From NCBI GenBank assembly GCA_963799245.1, contig CAWCWN010000005.1:124001-188000 (forward strand): a stretch of 64,000 nt of DNA, in the 5' to 3' direction. Both the position numbers and the translations under genes were made by a program. This document shows, piece after piece, positions 33,337 to 42,845 of this stretch. Position 1 is the first letter of the stretch; each line of letters begins with the position of its first letter. Below the pieces are notes generated by a model. It was not told the DNA's origin. It saw only the letters and a program-made list of their open reading frames with translations, and did no database searches. The DNA is from CAWCWN01 sp963799245. Its GTDB lineage: Bacteria; Chloroflexota; Ktedonobacteria; Ktedonobacterales; Ktedonobacteraceae.

Positions 33337-35739
33337 TCAGCCCCGCTGCACGCCCCGGGCTTCGTCCAGGAGCTCAAATAAGCGCCATGGATGCAGTGGC
33401 ATCTCAAGGATGCGCAGGCCAAACGGCACAAGCGCATCATCAAGCGCTGATGCAAAGAGCGCGGGCACCGGAATTACCCCTGCTTCACCGGCGCCTTTCA
33501 TACCCAGGGGGCTGAGCGGTGAGGGCGTTTCAACATGGTCAACGGTGATAGAAGGCACCTCTGCCGCCGTCGGCAACAGGTAGTCCATAAAACTGGCATT
33601 GATAAGCTGTCCATCCGCATTGTATACCAGGCGTTCGTAGAAGGCGCCTCCAATACCCTGTGCTACGCCGCCATGCACCTGCCCTTCTACGATGACGGGA
33701 TTAATAACACGGCCACAGTCGTGTACCGCCACATATTTTAAAAAGGATACCATACCCGTTGCAGGCTCAACCTCAACAATAGCGCCATGCACGCCGCTGG
33801 CGAAACTGGCATGAGGAGGACTGTAAAACTCGGTCGCCTCGAGTCCCGGCCCCCCGCGTTCAACAGGCAGGGCGGGGCCCGGTCGCGGGCCGGCCAATTT
33901 CATGGCTAACAGTTTACGCGCATTCTCCCCGTAGGCATAACGCAGGGGATTGGCGGAGATGGCCAGTTGGCCAAGAGTAAGGGAGCGCTGGGGCGCGTCC
34001 TTCACAAAGACCTTGCCAGCGACAAGTTCGATATCTGCGGGCGATGCCTCAAAAAAGTCTGCGGCGACCGCTTTGGCCTTCTCACGCACCTTCACCGCCG
34101 CCAGGTGCATGGCCGAGCCAGCTACCGTTGCTGCGCGACTTGCATAGGTGCCCATCCCCCAGTTGAATGACTGAGAGTCACCTTCGCTGAGCAGCACATC
34201 TGTGGGATGAACACCCAGTTGATCGGCCACGATCTGAGCAAAGGTTGTGGCATGGGACTGCCCCTGTGAAGTAACGCCTGTCGACACAAATACCCGTCCG
34301 TCCGACTCTACGCGGACGGTGGCGCCTTCATACGGACCAATCGACGTGCCCTCCACGTAGTAGCCAATCCCCAGGCCAAGATAACGTCCTTGCCGGCGCG
34401 CCTCGGCCTGCACAGCCGGGAAATGAGCATAATCTAACAGTTCCTTCAGTTTGTCCAGGCCTGCCTGGTAGTTACCGCTGTCGTACTTCGTCGGGCCGCC
34501 ATCCTGATAGACCAGACCAACATCCCAGGGAAATTCGTCCGGCGCAATAAAGTTGCGTGAGCGCACCTCGCAGCGATCCAGCTGCAGGTCCCTGGCGATA
34601 CGGTCCATGATACGCTCCATCACGAAGACGGCATGCGGCCGACCGGCACCCCGGTAAGGGCCGACGGGAACCTTATCGGTATAAAGCACGGTGAATTCGC
34701 TGTAATAGTGCTGCAGGCGATATGGGCCGGGCAGACTGCAGGCGCTAATGATCGGCACAATGATCCCATAGGGCGTATAAGCACCCGTATCGTGCAGAAA
34801 AACATCGCGTACCGCGAGCAGTAGCCCTTGATCGTCGAAGGCGTATTCAACTTCGTGGGTCTGACCGCGCTCCTGACTCGAAGAGATAAAATTCTCGCGC
34901 CGATCTTCGATCCATTTGACAGGCCTGCCTAGCTGCATGGAGGCAAATGGTGTGAGAATCTCTTCAGGGTAAAAGAGCATGATCTTTGTACCGAAGCCGC
35001 CGCCGACGTCAGGCGCAATCACGCGCACCTTATGTTCGGGCAGGTGAAAAATAGCGGCCAGGCCATTGCGAATGGGGATAGGTCCCTGAGTAGATATCCA
35101 GCAGGTTAGCAGACCTCCGTAGGGCTCCCAGCGTGCCAGCACCCCACGACCCTCCATGGGCATAGCAGCTCCTCGTTCCATGGTGATTGTCTCACGAACG
35201 ATATGGGGTGCATGGGCGAAAATACTGTCAGGGTCGCCGACAATTTGCACTAAATGGGCCGCGACATTGCCGGGAACATCCTCGTGGACAAGTGGCGCAC
35301 CCTGCGCTGCGGCGGCTTCAATGCTATGGACCACGGGTAGAGGCTCATACTCGACGTCGATCAGGTCCAGGGCGTCTTCTGCAATATAGCGATCATCTGC
35401 TACCACATACGCCACCGCTTCGCCAATATAGTTCACAATCTCGCTGGCAAGCGGCAACTGGGTACGCGCCTGGGTAAGGGCATGGTGAGGTATCAGGAGT
35501 GGCAGTGCTTCAAGCACTTCGCCCAGCTCTGTCGCCGTCAACACCACATGCACCCCTGGCAACTCGCGAGCGGCGCTGGTATCGATGTTTACAATGCGAG
35601 CGTGGGCATAGGGGCTGCGCAGAACAGCGGCATGCAGCATGCCAGGCAAATCGACGTCATCAACGTAGTTACCTTTGCCACGCAATAGTCGTGGGTCTTC
35701 AGAACGTTGCACAGGTGCGCCAAACCAACGTGTTGCCAT
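33337..35739 (-). CDS. coxL: Molybdenum hydroxylase large subunit (form II CoxL-like)
   Basis: About 800 residues of the xanthine dehydrogenase family. The active-site loop reads PYRGAGR (361-367), the form II (BMS) signature, not the AYxCSFR of true aerobic CO dehydrogenase. The molybdenum glutamate lies in 'GMKGAGEAGVIPVP' (about Glu752), and 'PDVGGGFGTK' binds the cofactor. The ATG at 35739 overlaps the coxS stop by one base with GGAGGTGA upstream. It oxidises an unknown substrate, possibly an aldehyde or N-heterocycle. Confidence 0.9.
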   Translation of the reverse strand: MATRWFGAPVQRSEDPRLLRGKGNYVDDVDLPGMLHAAVLRSPYAHARIVNIDTSAARELPGVHVVLTATELGEVLEALPLLIPHHALTQARTQLPLASEIVNYIGEAVAYVVADDRYIAEDALDLIDVEYEPLPVVHSIEAAAAQGAPLVHEDVPGNVAAHLVQIVGDPDSIFAHAPHIVRETITMERGAAMPMEGRGVLARWEPYGGLLTCWISTQGPIPIRNGLAAIFHLPEHKVRVIAPDVGGGFGTKIMLFYPEEILTPFASMQLGRPVKWIEDRRENFISSSQERGQTHEVEYAFDDQGLLLAVRDVFLHDTGAYTPYGIIVPIISACSLPGPYRLQHYYSEFTVLYTDKVPVGPYRGAGRPHAVFVMERIMDRIARDLQLDRCEVRSRNFIAPDEFPWDVGLVYQDGGPTKYDSGNYQAGLDKLKELLDYAHFPAVQAEARRQGRYLGLGIGYYVEGTSIGPYEGATVRVESDGRVFVSTGVTSQGQSHATTFAQIVADQLGVHPTDVLLSEGDSQSFNWGMGTYASRAATVAGSAMHLAAVKVREKAKAVAADFFEASPADIELVAGKVFVKDAPQRSLTLGQLAISANPLRYAYGENARKLLAMKLAGPRPGPALPVERGGPGLEATEFYSPPHASFASGVHGAIVEVEPATGMVSFLKYVAVHDCGRVINPVIVEGQVHGGVAQGIGGAFYERLVYNADGQLINASFMDYLLPTAAEVPSITVDHVETPSPLSPLGMKGAGEAGVIPVPALFASALDDALVPFGLRILEMPLHPWRLFELLDEARGVQRG

Positions 35740-36260
35740 CAATTCACCTCCGTATGAGGCTCGCGCAGTCGTTCAGCGGCAAGCTTAACGGCCTCTACAA
35801 TATTTTGATAACCGGTGCAGCGGCAGAGATTACCCGAGAGCTCATGTCGAATTTCTTCTTCACTGGGATCAGGATGTTCATGCAGCATAGCATGAACCGT
35901 CATGATGATCCCGGGGGTGCAGAAACCACACTGCAGACCATGTTTCTCCTGAAAAGCCTGCTGGATGGGATGCAATTCACTGTGCGTACCCGCCATGCCT
36001 TCGATCGTGGTAATCGCCATACCATCTGCCTGCACCGCAAAAATAAGGCAGGAGCGTACAGCCTCACCATTGAACAGAATCGTACAGCAGCCACAGACGC
36101 CATGCTCGCACCCCACATGCGTTCCCGTCAAATGTAACTCATGGCGGAGAAAATCTGAAAGCAGCAGGCGCACCGGCACCTGCCGCTCATAGAGATGGCC
36201 ATTGACGGTCACGGAGATGAGGCCACACTCAACCAAGGAGGATCTTTCCTGTTCTTCCAT
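35739..36260 (-). CDS. coxS: Molybdenum hydroxylase [2Fe-2S] small subunit
   Basis: 173 residues. A plant-type cluster site (Cys51, 56, 59, 71) in 'GCEHGVCGCCT', and a second cluster in the all-helical domain (Cys111, 114, 146, 148) in 'CGFCTPG' and 'GNLCRCTGYQNI'. It passes electrons from the Mo site to the FAD subunit. It is 14 bases downstream of coxM and coupled to coxL. Confidence 0.95.
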   Translation of the reverse strand: MEEQERSSLVECGLISVTVNGHLYERQVPVRLLLSDFLRHELHLTGTHVGCEHGVCGCCTILFNGEAVRSCLIFAVQADGMAITTIEGMAGTHSELHPIQQAFQEKHGLQCGFCTPGIIMTVHAMLHEHPDPSEEEIRHELSGNLCRCTGYQNIVEAVKLAAERLREPHTEVN

Positions 36261-36274
36261 CTGGCCTGCCCTTT

Positions 36275-37148
36275 CTAATGCCCACGCCGTTCCCAGGCGG
36301 CTTTGAGTACTCTTCTGGTTAATTCAGCAGTGAGCTTGCGGCGGTAATTCACGCTTGCATGAACATCAGCCATATCCTCGCCGACAAGAGCCTGCGCGAG
36401 TTCGGCGGCATTGTCAAGGGTCTGATCATCGGGCGTGGTCCCGACCAGCAGTTGCTCAACCTCGCGCGCCCTGATGGGGTAGCCTGAGATACCCAGGAAA
36501 GCAAGCTGGGCAGACAAACAGCGGCCATCCAGCGCAGGAGTTACCACAGCCGCGGCCCCTACGAGGGCGTAGTCGCCCGAGCGGCGCGCAAACTCCATAA
36601 ATGCCCAACCTGAATGCGGCGCTATCCAGGGGAATCGTACCTCGCTCAGCATCTCACCCGGCAGCAAAGAGGTTGTGAGATAGCCGGTAAATAATTCCTC
36701 GGTCTTTTATTACCCGTTCGCCAGAAGCGCTTTGCGCGAGAGCTTCACCGTTAAGGCAGGTGAGCAGGGCGGGTAATTCGGCGGCAGGATCGGCATGGGC
36801 CACACTGCCTACCACTGTGCCGCGATTACGTACCTGCATGTGACCGATGTGTTTTACCACCTCCACGATCAAGGGGTGTGCTTTCTGTACAAGAGCTGAG
36901 CGCTCAACCTGGCGCTGGCGTACAGTTGCGCCAATCGCCAGGTAGTCATCTTCTGCTTCGATATAGTTTAGTTCGGCCAGGTGATTAATATCCACGAGAT
37001 ACGCAGGGCCAGCCAGGCGCATATTCAGCAGGGGCACGAGGCTCTGTCCTCCCGCTAATACTTTGGCATCCTCTGCACAACGGTCGAGCAACGCAAGTAC
37101 TTCGTCTAACATGTCTGGAGCACAATACTGAAAACGCGGTGGTTTCAT
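36275..37148 (-). pseudogene. coxM: Molybdenum hydroxylase FAD subunit (coxM), frameshifted
   Basis: Starting at ATG 37148 (GGAGGGG upstream) the product shows 'VLAGGQSLVPLLNMRLAGPA' and 'IGHMQVRNRGTVVGSVAHAD', the FAD-binding motifs. One extra base near 36701 breaks the frame in 'ERVIKD'; skipping it gives 'EELFTGYLTTSLLPGEMLSE', the expected continuation, and the CODH FAD-domain C-terminus to 36275. Its partner subunits are intact. Either the complex has lost its flavin subunit or the base is an error. Confidence 0.88.
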
Positions 37149-37572
37149 TTGTTGCCCCTCCTCGAGAAATAGATAATAGCTGTTTGCCGTCGATCAACGA
37201 TGAACAAGCTGCCGGGATGAGGGCCATCTCAGGCGGGAAACAGGCCTCCACTGACACTCCCACCGAGAATAAGCATTAGAGTAGCCGTATACAACGGTTC
37301 TGTCAAGCCCCCAGAGAGCTTAACGTCTTTGTGGATACAATAGCAGGCAAGGAGAGCGGTGCAGTTGTGTATAACACGCTCGTTGAGCTTATGACGTTTC
37401 AGGTTGTCCTGTCACACGTCAATGTGCTGATCCCTACCGCCTTCGCCTATCCGTTGCAAATCTGGTTTGCAGTTGCTACAATGGTATTGTCTCTAACACT
37501 AGTATTGCATAATAGGTGGTCGATTGCAAAGCAGCAAATACTTTAGTGCTATCAGAGAGGAGGGGGGACAGT
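37149..37572. other. Intergenic stretch with a doubtful small membrane ORF
   Basis: At 37331-37546 (plus) a GTG-started frame of 71 codons has one or two hydrophobic segments ('LQIWFAVATMVLSLTLVL'). Its 3' end lies just before the XRE gene. AAGGAG near 37351 could serve an internal GTG at 37367. No homology recognised. The remainder, 37149-37330, is the upstream region of coxM and shows nothing else. Confidence 0.3.
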
Positions 37573-37929
37573 ATGCTCAAGGGATATTTCGATACAGAAG
37601 CATTCTACGCAGCGATCGATGCGCAGCGACAGGCCAGGAAATTAACCTGGAAACAGGTTGCTGCCCAATCGGGGGTTAGTGCTTCGACACTCACGCGTAT
37701 GGCTCAGGGGCGGCGCCCAGATGTCGATGGACTGGCTGCACTGGTCGCTTGGTCGGGTCTCGATACCAATACGTTCATCAACGATCAGGAGAAGGATCGT
37801 GGTGAGCCGGAAACACTTACTATGATCTCCACCTACTTGAGAAGCGATCCGCACCTGAGCCCAGAGAGCGCGAGAGCGCTTGATGAAGTGATTAAGGCAA
37901 CGTATCAACAACTTCGCAAGGACAAGTAG
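37573..37929 (+). CDS. XRE-family helix-turn-helix regulator
   Basis: 118 residues from ATG 37573 (GAGGAGG upstream). The Cro/C1-type domain spans about 10-65: 'KLTWKQVAAQSGVSASTLTR' carries helices 2 and 3. A helical tail follows ('SPESARALDEVIKATYQQL'). Such proteins are usually paired with an ImmA/IrrE metallopeptidase gene, of which only a stump follows here. Confidence 0.88.
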   Translation: MLKGYFDTEAFYAAIDAQRQARKLTWKQVAAQSGVSASTLTRMAQGRRPDVDGLAALVAWSGLDTNTFINDQEKDRGEPETLTMISTYLRSDPHLSPESARALDEVIKATYQQLRKDK

Positions 37930-37934
37930 GCGTG

Positions 37935-38072
37935 ATGTTGAGACGAGGCTTCAAGGCAGAAGCAAATGATATCGCGCGCGAAGTTCGGGAAGAGCTGGTT
38001 CAGTTTGATGATCACGAGATATATCTGCAACAGAGGGAGGGCGAGAAATGCTTGATTCTGCCGTGTCTATGA
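37935..38072 (+). pseudogene. ImmA/IrrE-family metallopeptidase, N-terminal stump
   Basis: Starting two to five bases after the XRE stop the frame reads 'MLRRGFKAEANDIAREVREE', the standard N-terminus of COG2856 ImmA/IrrE proteins that follow XRE regulators. After about 22 residues similarity ends and the frame stops within the helicase start (stop near 38070). The HExxH metalloprotease core is absent. The break point at about 38000 marks where the helicase-nuclease pair was joined. Confidence 0.65.
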
Positions 38073-39433
38073 GCGCCTCCGTCTTTTTCCAGGGAGGGAC
38101 ATTGGTGCTCCAGCATACCAACGATATAGCACGCGTTCCGGCTCCATTTCAATATGTAAAGAGTCGGTGGCGATGTGAAGCGTATCACTATCATGAAGTG
38201 CTTCCCTGGATACAGGAACGGGATATTCGCAATGCCGTTCCTCGCTGGCCACATCTTACACTGGAGCTGCATGATACCAGAGAGCCTCATGAGTATCAGG
38301 TTCAGGCTCTTGATGCCTGGAAACAGGCTGAAGGGCGAGGAAGTATCGTTCTCCCGACGGGAGCAGGGAAAACGCTCGTAGCAACTCGTGCGATTCGTCA
38401 CGTCAACTCTTCAACTGTTGTCCTCGTCCCGACGACGAGTTTGGTCTACCAATGGTACTCCCTATTAACGAATGTTTTCCAGACTGAGATCGGGGTGTAC
38501 TACAGCGGAGAGAAACGCGTCCTCCCTTTGACCGTGACGACCTATCACTCGGCTGGCGATCTCATCGCTGAATATGGCAATACCTTTAAATTGCTCATCT
38601 GCGATGAAGTCCATCACTTACCAGCTAAAACGTGGGGAGAGGCAGCGCTCATGGCACCTGCCCCTTTCCGCCTGGGATTAACTGCGACCTATCCCGAAGC
38701 GCACGAACAGACTGGAGAACGCTGGCGACTCGATGAGTTAATCGGGCCGATTGTCTTTACACAGCGCCTCGAGACGCTCTTGGGAAAGCAGCTTGCGGAG
38801 TATCGCACCCAGCGTATGCGCGTCGATCTGACAGAGGAAGAACGTAGGGACTACGAGGCTGCGTATGCGATGTACATGGGGTTTGTCCGCGAGCGCGGTT
38901 TGCAGAGAACGCATGGAGCCGGTTGGCTGCGTGAATTAATGCGCCTCTCGACAGTCGACCCTGCCGCCCGTCGTGCTTGGCTTGCTCGGCGGCAGATCGT
39001 GAACCTTCTTAATAGCTGTCAAGGAAAGTTTGCGGCTCTTGAGGCATTATTACTTGAGCATGCAGGGGAACGCATTCTCGTGTTCACCGAATCCAATGAG
39101 GTCGCCTACAACATTTCACTGCAGTATCTTGTACCTGTGATTTCTCATGAGACGAGTGTCGCAGAGCGTAAGTATATACTCGACGCTTTTCAGAACGGGC
39201 AATACAGTGTCATCATTACCTCCAAGGTACTCAATGAAGGGGTCGATATACCAGAAGCGAAAGTGGCAATCGTGCTTGGGGGAGGGGCGAGTAAACGCGA
39301 ATATCTCCAGCGTCTCGGGCGCATCCTCCGCAAAAAAGAACCACTCGAGGCCGTGCTCATCGAGGTCCTCGTACGCAATACGATAGAAGAGGGGAAAGTG
39401 CAACGCCGATATGTGGCTAGAGAGAGCTGCTGA
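38048..39433 (+). CDS. XPB/Ssl2-like superfamily 2 helicase
   Basis: 461 residues, ATG 38048 with GGAGGG upstream. An N-terminal damage-recognition-like region (1-75) is followed by RecA domain 1 with the Q-type 'EYQVQALDAW', Walker A PTGAGKT (103-109), DEVH (186-189) and TAT (212-214), then RecA domain 2 with 'LNEGVDIPEA' (395-404) and the motif VI 'QRLGRILRK' (421-429). It ends one base into the next gene. In archaea this helicase pairs with the nuclease Bax1 in nucleotide excision repair; the same gene pair is seen here. Repair or defence roles are both open. Confidence 0.88.
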   Translation: MLDSAVSMSASVFFQGGTLVLQHTNDIARVPAPFQYVKSRWRCEAYHYHEVLPWIQERDIRNAVPRWPHLTLELHDTREPHEYQVQALDAWKQAEGRGSIVLPTGAGKTLVATRAIRHVNSSTVVLVPTTSLVYQWYSLLTNVFQTEIGVYYSGEKRVLPLTVTTYHSAGDLIAEYGNTFKLLICDEVHHLPAKTWGEAALMAPAPFRLGLTATYPEAHEQTGERWRLDELIGPIVFTQRLETLLGKQLAEYRTQRMRVDLTEEERRDYEAAYAMYMGFVRERGLQRTHGAGWLRELMRLSTVDPAARRAWLARRQIVNLLNSCQGKFAALEALLLEHAGERILVFTESNEVAYNISLQYLVPVISHETSVAERKYILDAFQNGQYSVIITSKVLNEGVDIPEAKVAIVLGGGASKREYLQRLGRILRKKEPLEAVLIEVLVRNTIEEGKVQRRYVARESC

Positions 39434-40725
39434 TGCTGACCAGTGAGCTGATTAGACCTAGGTTACGTATTTATGGCTCAACACTGCGTGTAGAGATGGT
39501 GTATGAGCATGATCGGTTTTTACAACAAACAGCGCAGGATCTCATTTGCTTATTCCATCACTATATGGGCCAATCGCATATGGCCTGGGAAGCCGCAGTG
39601 CGTGCGTACGAAGGAGAACGACTTGATTATGTGTTCATTCGCGGACTAGCTAAAGTGCTGGCGGATTCCGCTACGTTTACACCGCTCATGACGCCTCATC
39701 CTCCACTCATGCTTCGCGAACGAACGTTTGCATACGGGCCTGTTTTTGAAAAGCCTGACATGTTTCATCCTACTACACGCCACGAGGTGCTTCAAGGGGT
39801 CGCAGATGGATTTGGACTTTCCATAACGGAGCATGACGAAATGCTGTACGCGGATCGTCATGCTTCGCATCGTCTCACAGATCCAGGTCCAGCATGGACA
39901 CCTGTAGAGTTACTCGCCCGCTATAACCTGGAACTGGCGCGAGGAGCCCTCTACTGGGCATCGCATCTCACGATCGAGGTATCGAGCAACTACAAAGATC
40001 TTTGGAAGTTTATCAAGTTATTCAAGTTGATGTTCTGGGCCCAGCCGATGCAAGGGGGAGGATACCGCATCGATCTGGATGGGCCGATCTCTCCCTTTGT
40101 CACTTCGACACTCAGGTACGGCAGGCAACTTGCGGCATTTTTACCTGCTTTACTCCTGTGTGAACGCTGGCAGATGCATGCATACATACGTCCACCTCAA
40201 GCGAAGGGAGAAACGATTTATCGGCTTGATCATACGTGTTCTCTCCGCTCCCACTTCAAAAGCTCCGGCGCATTCGATAGCCGCCTCGAGGAGGATTTTG
40301 CGAGCGAGTTTGAGCAAAAGATGGGCGGCAAGCGAGGACACTGGCAGCTCACGCGTGAAAGCGAAGTGCTCCTGCTTGGGGATACCGTTATGGTGCCAGA
40401 TTTTGTCCTAACCGACACCAAAGATGAGAAGCGGCGTATACTGATCGAGCTGGTTGGCTTTTGGCACCCGAACTACCTGCGAAGGAAGGTAGAGAAGGTT
40501 CGTGCTGCGAATTGTGCCCACCTGCTACTACTCGTCTATAAAGGCTTGAATGTCACGGAAGAAGCCTTTCAGGATACCGCGAGCCAGGTCATTTTCTTCC
40601 AAGAAAAACCTGTTCTGAAAGAGGTGATGAAGACTGTCGAAGAAATGTCTGAGCGCATATATGGTCCGCGTACAAGGCCCGAATGTAGAAGTAAAAGACG
40701 ACGTACACCGAAGCATTCTCAATAG
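39433..40725 (+). CDS. Bax1/DUF790-family nuclease
   Basis: 430 residues, starting at ATG 39433 overlapping the helicase stop. The N-terminal two thirds are the DUF790 region ('RFLQQTAQDLICLFHHYMG'; 'ELLARYNLELARGALYWAS' at 159-177). The C-terminus carries a PD-(D/E)xK-like nuclease core: Asp323 in 'MVPDFVLTD', Glu339 in 'ILIELVGFWHPNYLRRKVEK' and Lys352 or Lys355. In archaea Bax1 is a structure-specific endonuclease stimulated by XPB. The tail is basic. Confidence 0.85.
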   Translation: MLTSELIRPRLRIYGSTLRVEMVYEHDRFLQQTAQDLICLFHHYMGQSHMAWEAAVRAYEGERLDYVFIRGLAKVLADSATFTPLMTPHPPLMLRERTFAYGPVFEKPDMFHPTTRHEVLQGVADGFGLSITEHDEMLYADRHASHRLTDPGPAWTPVELLARYNLELARGALYWASHLTIEVSSNYKDLWKFIKLFKLMFWAQPMQGGGYRIDLDGPISPFVTSTLRYGRQLAAFLPALLLCERWQMHAYIRPPQAKGETIYRLDHTCSLRSHFKSSGAFDSRLEEDFASEFEQKMGGKRGHWQLTRESEVLLLGDTVMVPDFVLTDTKDEKRRILIELVGFWHPNYLRRKVEKVRAANCAHLLLLVYKGLNVTEEAFQDTASQVIFFQEKPVLKEVMKTVEEMSERIYGPRTRPECRSKRRRTPKHSQ

Positions 40726-40998
40726 CGGCGGTAATCCCACAGCAACTACTGATCAACGTCCTATCCAAATGAGCAATAATTCCAAGCATGTTCTTGATGC
40801 ATTTGAAGAAAATTCGTCAAAACCTTGATTATCTCCCACATTCGCAGGGACGTGGAAGTTCTCTGGGAAAGAAAGCAAGGGAGGATATGCTATACTATCG
40901 AGGCTTTCAAACTGTCTCTTAAGGGATCAGAATCACTGGCGTAGCGTTGATCCGTATACTAGTTATAGCGAGGTATATTTTCCCAGGAGGAATTCTTG

Positions 40999-42027
40999 AT
41001 GGGTGAGAACAGCAGGGCACATGAATTGGAACATCTCTCAAGCCAGGCCATCACCTCTCCCGAGGCCGAGCAGACTCCACCGGCGGGGATGACCTGGATC
41101 CCTGGAGGTACCTTTCTCATGGGCTCTGATCACCACTATCCGGAAGAGGCCCCCGCGCGTGAGGTGAGTGTCGATGGTTTCTGGATGGATATGTACAGCG
41201 TGACGAACGAGCAGTTTCAACGCTTTGTGGCGGCGACAGGCTACGTAACCATTGCCGAGCGCCCGCTGAACCCGCAGGATTATCCCGGCGCTCTGCCTGA
41301 GCTGCTCGTACCAGGCTCGATTGTATTTCAGCAGCCCCCCCAGCGCGTCGATCTGAGCAATCCCAACAACTGGTGGGCATATGTACCCGGCGCTGATTGG
41401 CGCCATCCACAGGGGCCGGAGAGCTCGCTACAGGGACAGGGGAAGCATCCAGTGGTCCATGTTGCCTATGCCGATGCCGAGGCATATGCCGCCTGGCTGG
41501 GCAAAACGCTGCCCACGGAGGCACAATGGGAACGCGCTGCGCGAGGAGGACTTGAGGGCGCGATCTATACCTGGGGCAACGAATTTACACTGCGGGGAAA
41601 GCTGATGGCCAATACCTGGCAGGGAGAATTCCCCTGGCAGAATCTACGGGCGGATGGGCGCGCAGGCAGCGTTCCCGTAGGAGCTTTTCCCGCCAATGGG
41701 TATAAACTTTATGATATGGCAGGCAATGTATGGGAATGGACTAGCGATTGGTACCGCTTCCAACACCCGCACAAGGCACCAGAGGCCTGCTGTATCCCAC
41801 ACAATCCCAGGGGAGGGACGCAGGAGCAGAGTTACGATCCTGCTCAGCCAGCGATTCGCATTCCACGCAAGGTCCTCAAGGGCGGCTCTTTTCTCTGCGC
41901 CCCCAACTACTGCATGCGCTACCGGCCAGCGGCACGCATTCCCGAAATGATCGATACCTCAACCAATCATATCGGCTTTCGCTGCGTGCTCAACGTCTCT
42001 AATGCCGCAAGCGAGCAAGCAGGCTAA
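40999..42027 (+). CDS. Formylglycine-generating enzyme (SUMF1/FGE family)
   Basis: 342 residues from ATG 40999 (AGGAGG 8 bases upstream; TTG 40996 alternative). The FGE-sulfatase fold is clear ('MTWIPGGTFLMGS', 'WEWTSDWYRF', 'HIGFRCV'), and both catalytic cysteines are present in 'GGSFLCAPNYCMRYRPAAR' (about Cys300 and Cys305), unlike in many relatives that only keep the fold. It should convert Cys to formylglycine in sulfatases. No sulfatase lies in the window. Confidence 0.92.
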   Translation: MGENSRAHELEHLSSQAITSPEAEQTPPAGMTWIPGGTFLMGSDHHYPEEAPAREVSVDGFWMDMYSVTNEQFQRFVAATGYVTIAERPLNPQDYPGALPELLVPGSIVFQQPPQRVDLSNPNNWWAYVPGADWRHPQGPESSLQGQGKHPVVHVAYADAEAYAAWLGKTLPTEAQWERAARGGLEGAIYTWGNEFTLRGKLMANTWQGEFPWQNLRADGRAGSVPVGAFPANGYKLYDMAGNVWEWTSDWYRFQHPHKAPEACCIPHNPRGGTQEQSYDPAQPAIRIPRKVLKGGSFLCAPNYCMRYRPAARIPEMIDTSTNHIGFRCVLNVSNAASEQAG

Positions 42028-42035
42028 GGGCGGGC

Positions 42036-42641
42036 TCAGCTCGCCATATCGCATAAATTGGCGCGCAGCAGTAGCTTGGCGCGTTGAAAACGGGACTTGG
42101 CCGTGGAGGTGGGCAAATCCAGGATGTTCGCAATCTCGGGGAAACTGAGCTGGGCGCTATAATGTAAGAAAACAACTGCCCGGAATTTGAGAGGCAGCGC
42201 CGAAATGGCCTCCAATAGACGTCGCTGTAAGTCATGGGCTTCCGCTATCTCTTCTGGCAATGGGCGCTCATCGGCTGTATCTACCAGGTGCTGGAACTCT
42301 TCTTCATTGTCCTCTAAGGCGGAGAGACAGATAGCCCGCCTGCGCTGCTGGCGAAAGTCATCCAGGCAACGATTGCGGGCAACACGCAAAAGCCAGGGTT
42401 TCAAGGAATCACCAGTGCGGATGATGGCCAGGGAGAGATAGAGTTGCAGAAACACTTGTTGTAAAATATCGCAAGCGCGGTCATAATCTCCCAGGAAGTG
42501 GTAAATAAAGCCAAAGAGGGCTTTATTATAACGGTGAACCAGGGTTTCAAAAGCCCACTGATCGCCGGCAAGCGCCAGTTGCGCCAGTTCCCCATCCGGC
42601 ATCTCTTGTTGCTGTTGAGATGTACTCAAGGACTTGGGCAT
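42036..42641 (-). CDS. ECF-type RNA polymerase sigma factor
   Basis: 201 residues from ATG 42641 (GGAGG 8 bases upstream). Sigma region 2 ('FETLVHRYNKALFGFIYHFL', 'CDILQQVFLQLYLSL', 'LLRVARNRCLDDFRQQRRR') and region 4 ('LPLKFRAVVFLHYSAQLSFP', 'EIANILDLPTSTAKSRFQRA') are complete. No anti-sigma gene follows; the minus-strand neighbour downstream is absent because FGE converges. Regulation unknown. Confidence 0.92.
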   Translation of the reverse strand: MPKSLSTSQQQQEMPDGELAQLALAGDQWAFETLVHRYNKALFGFIYHFLGDYDRACDILQQVFLQLYLSLAIIRTGDSLKPWLLRVARNRCLDDFRQQRRRAICLSALEDNEEEFQHLVDTADERPLPEEIAEAHDLQRRLLEAISALPLKFRAVVFLHYSAQLSFPEIANILDLPTSTAKSRFQRAKLLLRANLCDMAS

Positions 42642-42845
42642 TGGTATAACCTCCACGATCTCCCTTTCCCCTGATCTACTCGTCGAACTATGGCAGCGCT
42701 CAACAGCTGAATGGCGGGTTGCCAGGGTAACGTATGGAGCGCCTGGCGCATGTTGCGTCTACCCGCTTGCCCCATTCCAGACAGAAGGTAGATTGGAAGG
42801 CGCCGCCAGCAGTAAAGCGTACGCTACCTCCGGCGGCGCTGTCCG

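Noticed and set aside
33337..35739. Aerobic CO dehydrogenase
   Set aside because: The active-site loop lacks the AYxCSFR cysteine motif required for CO oxidation by form I enzymes.
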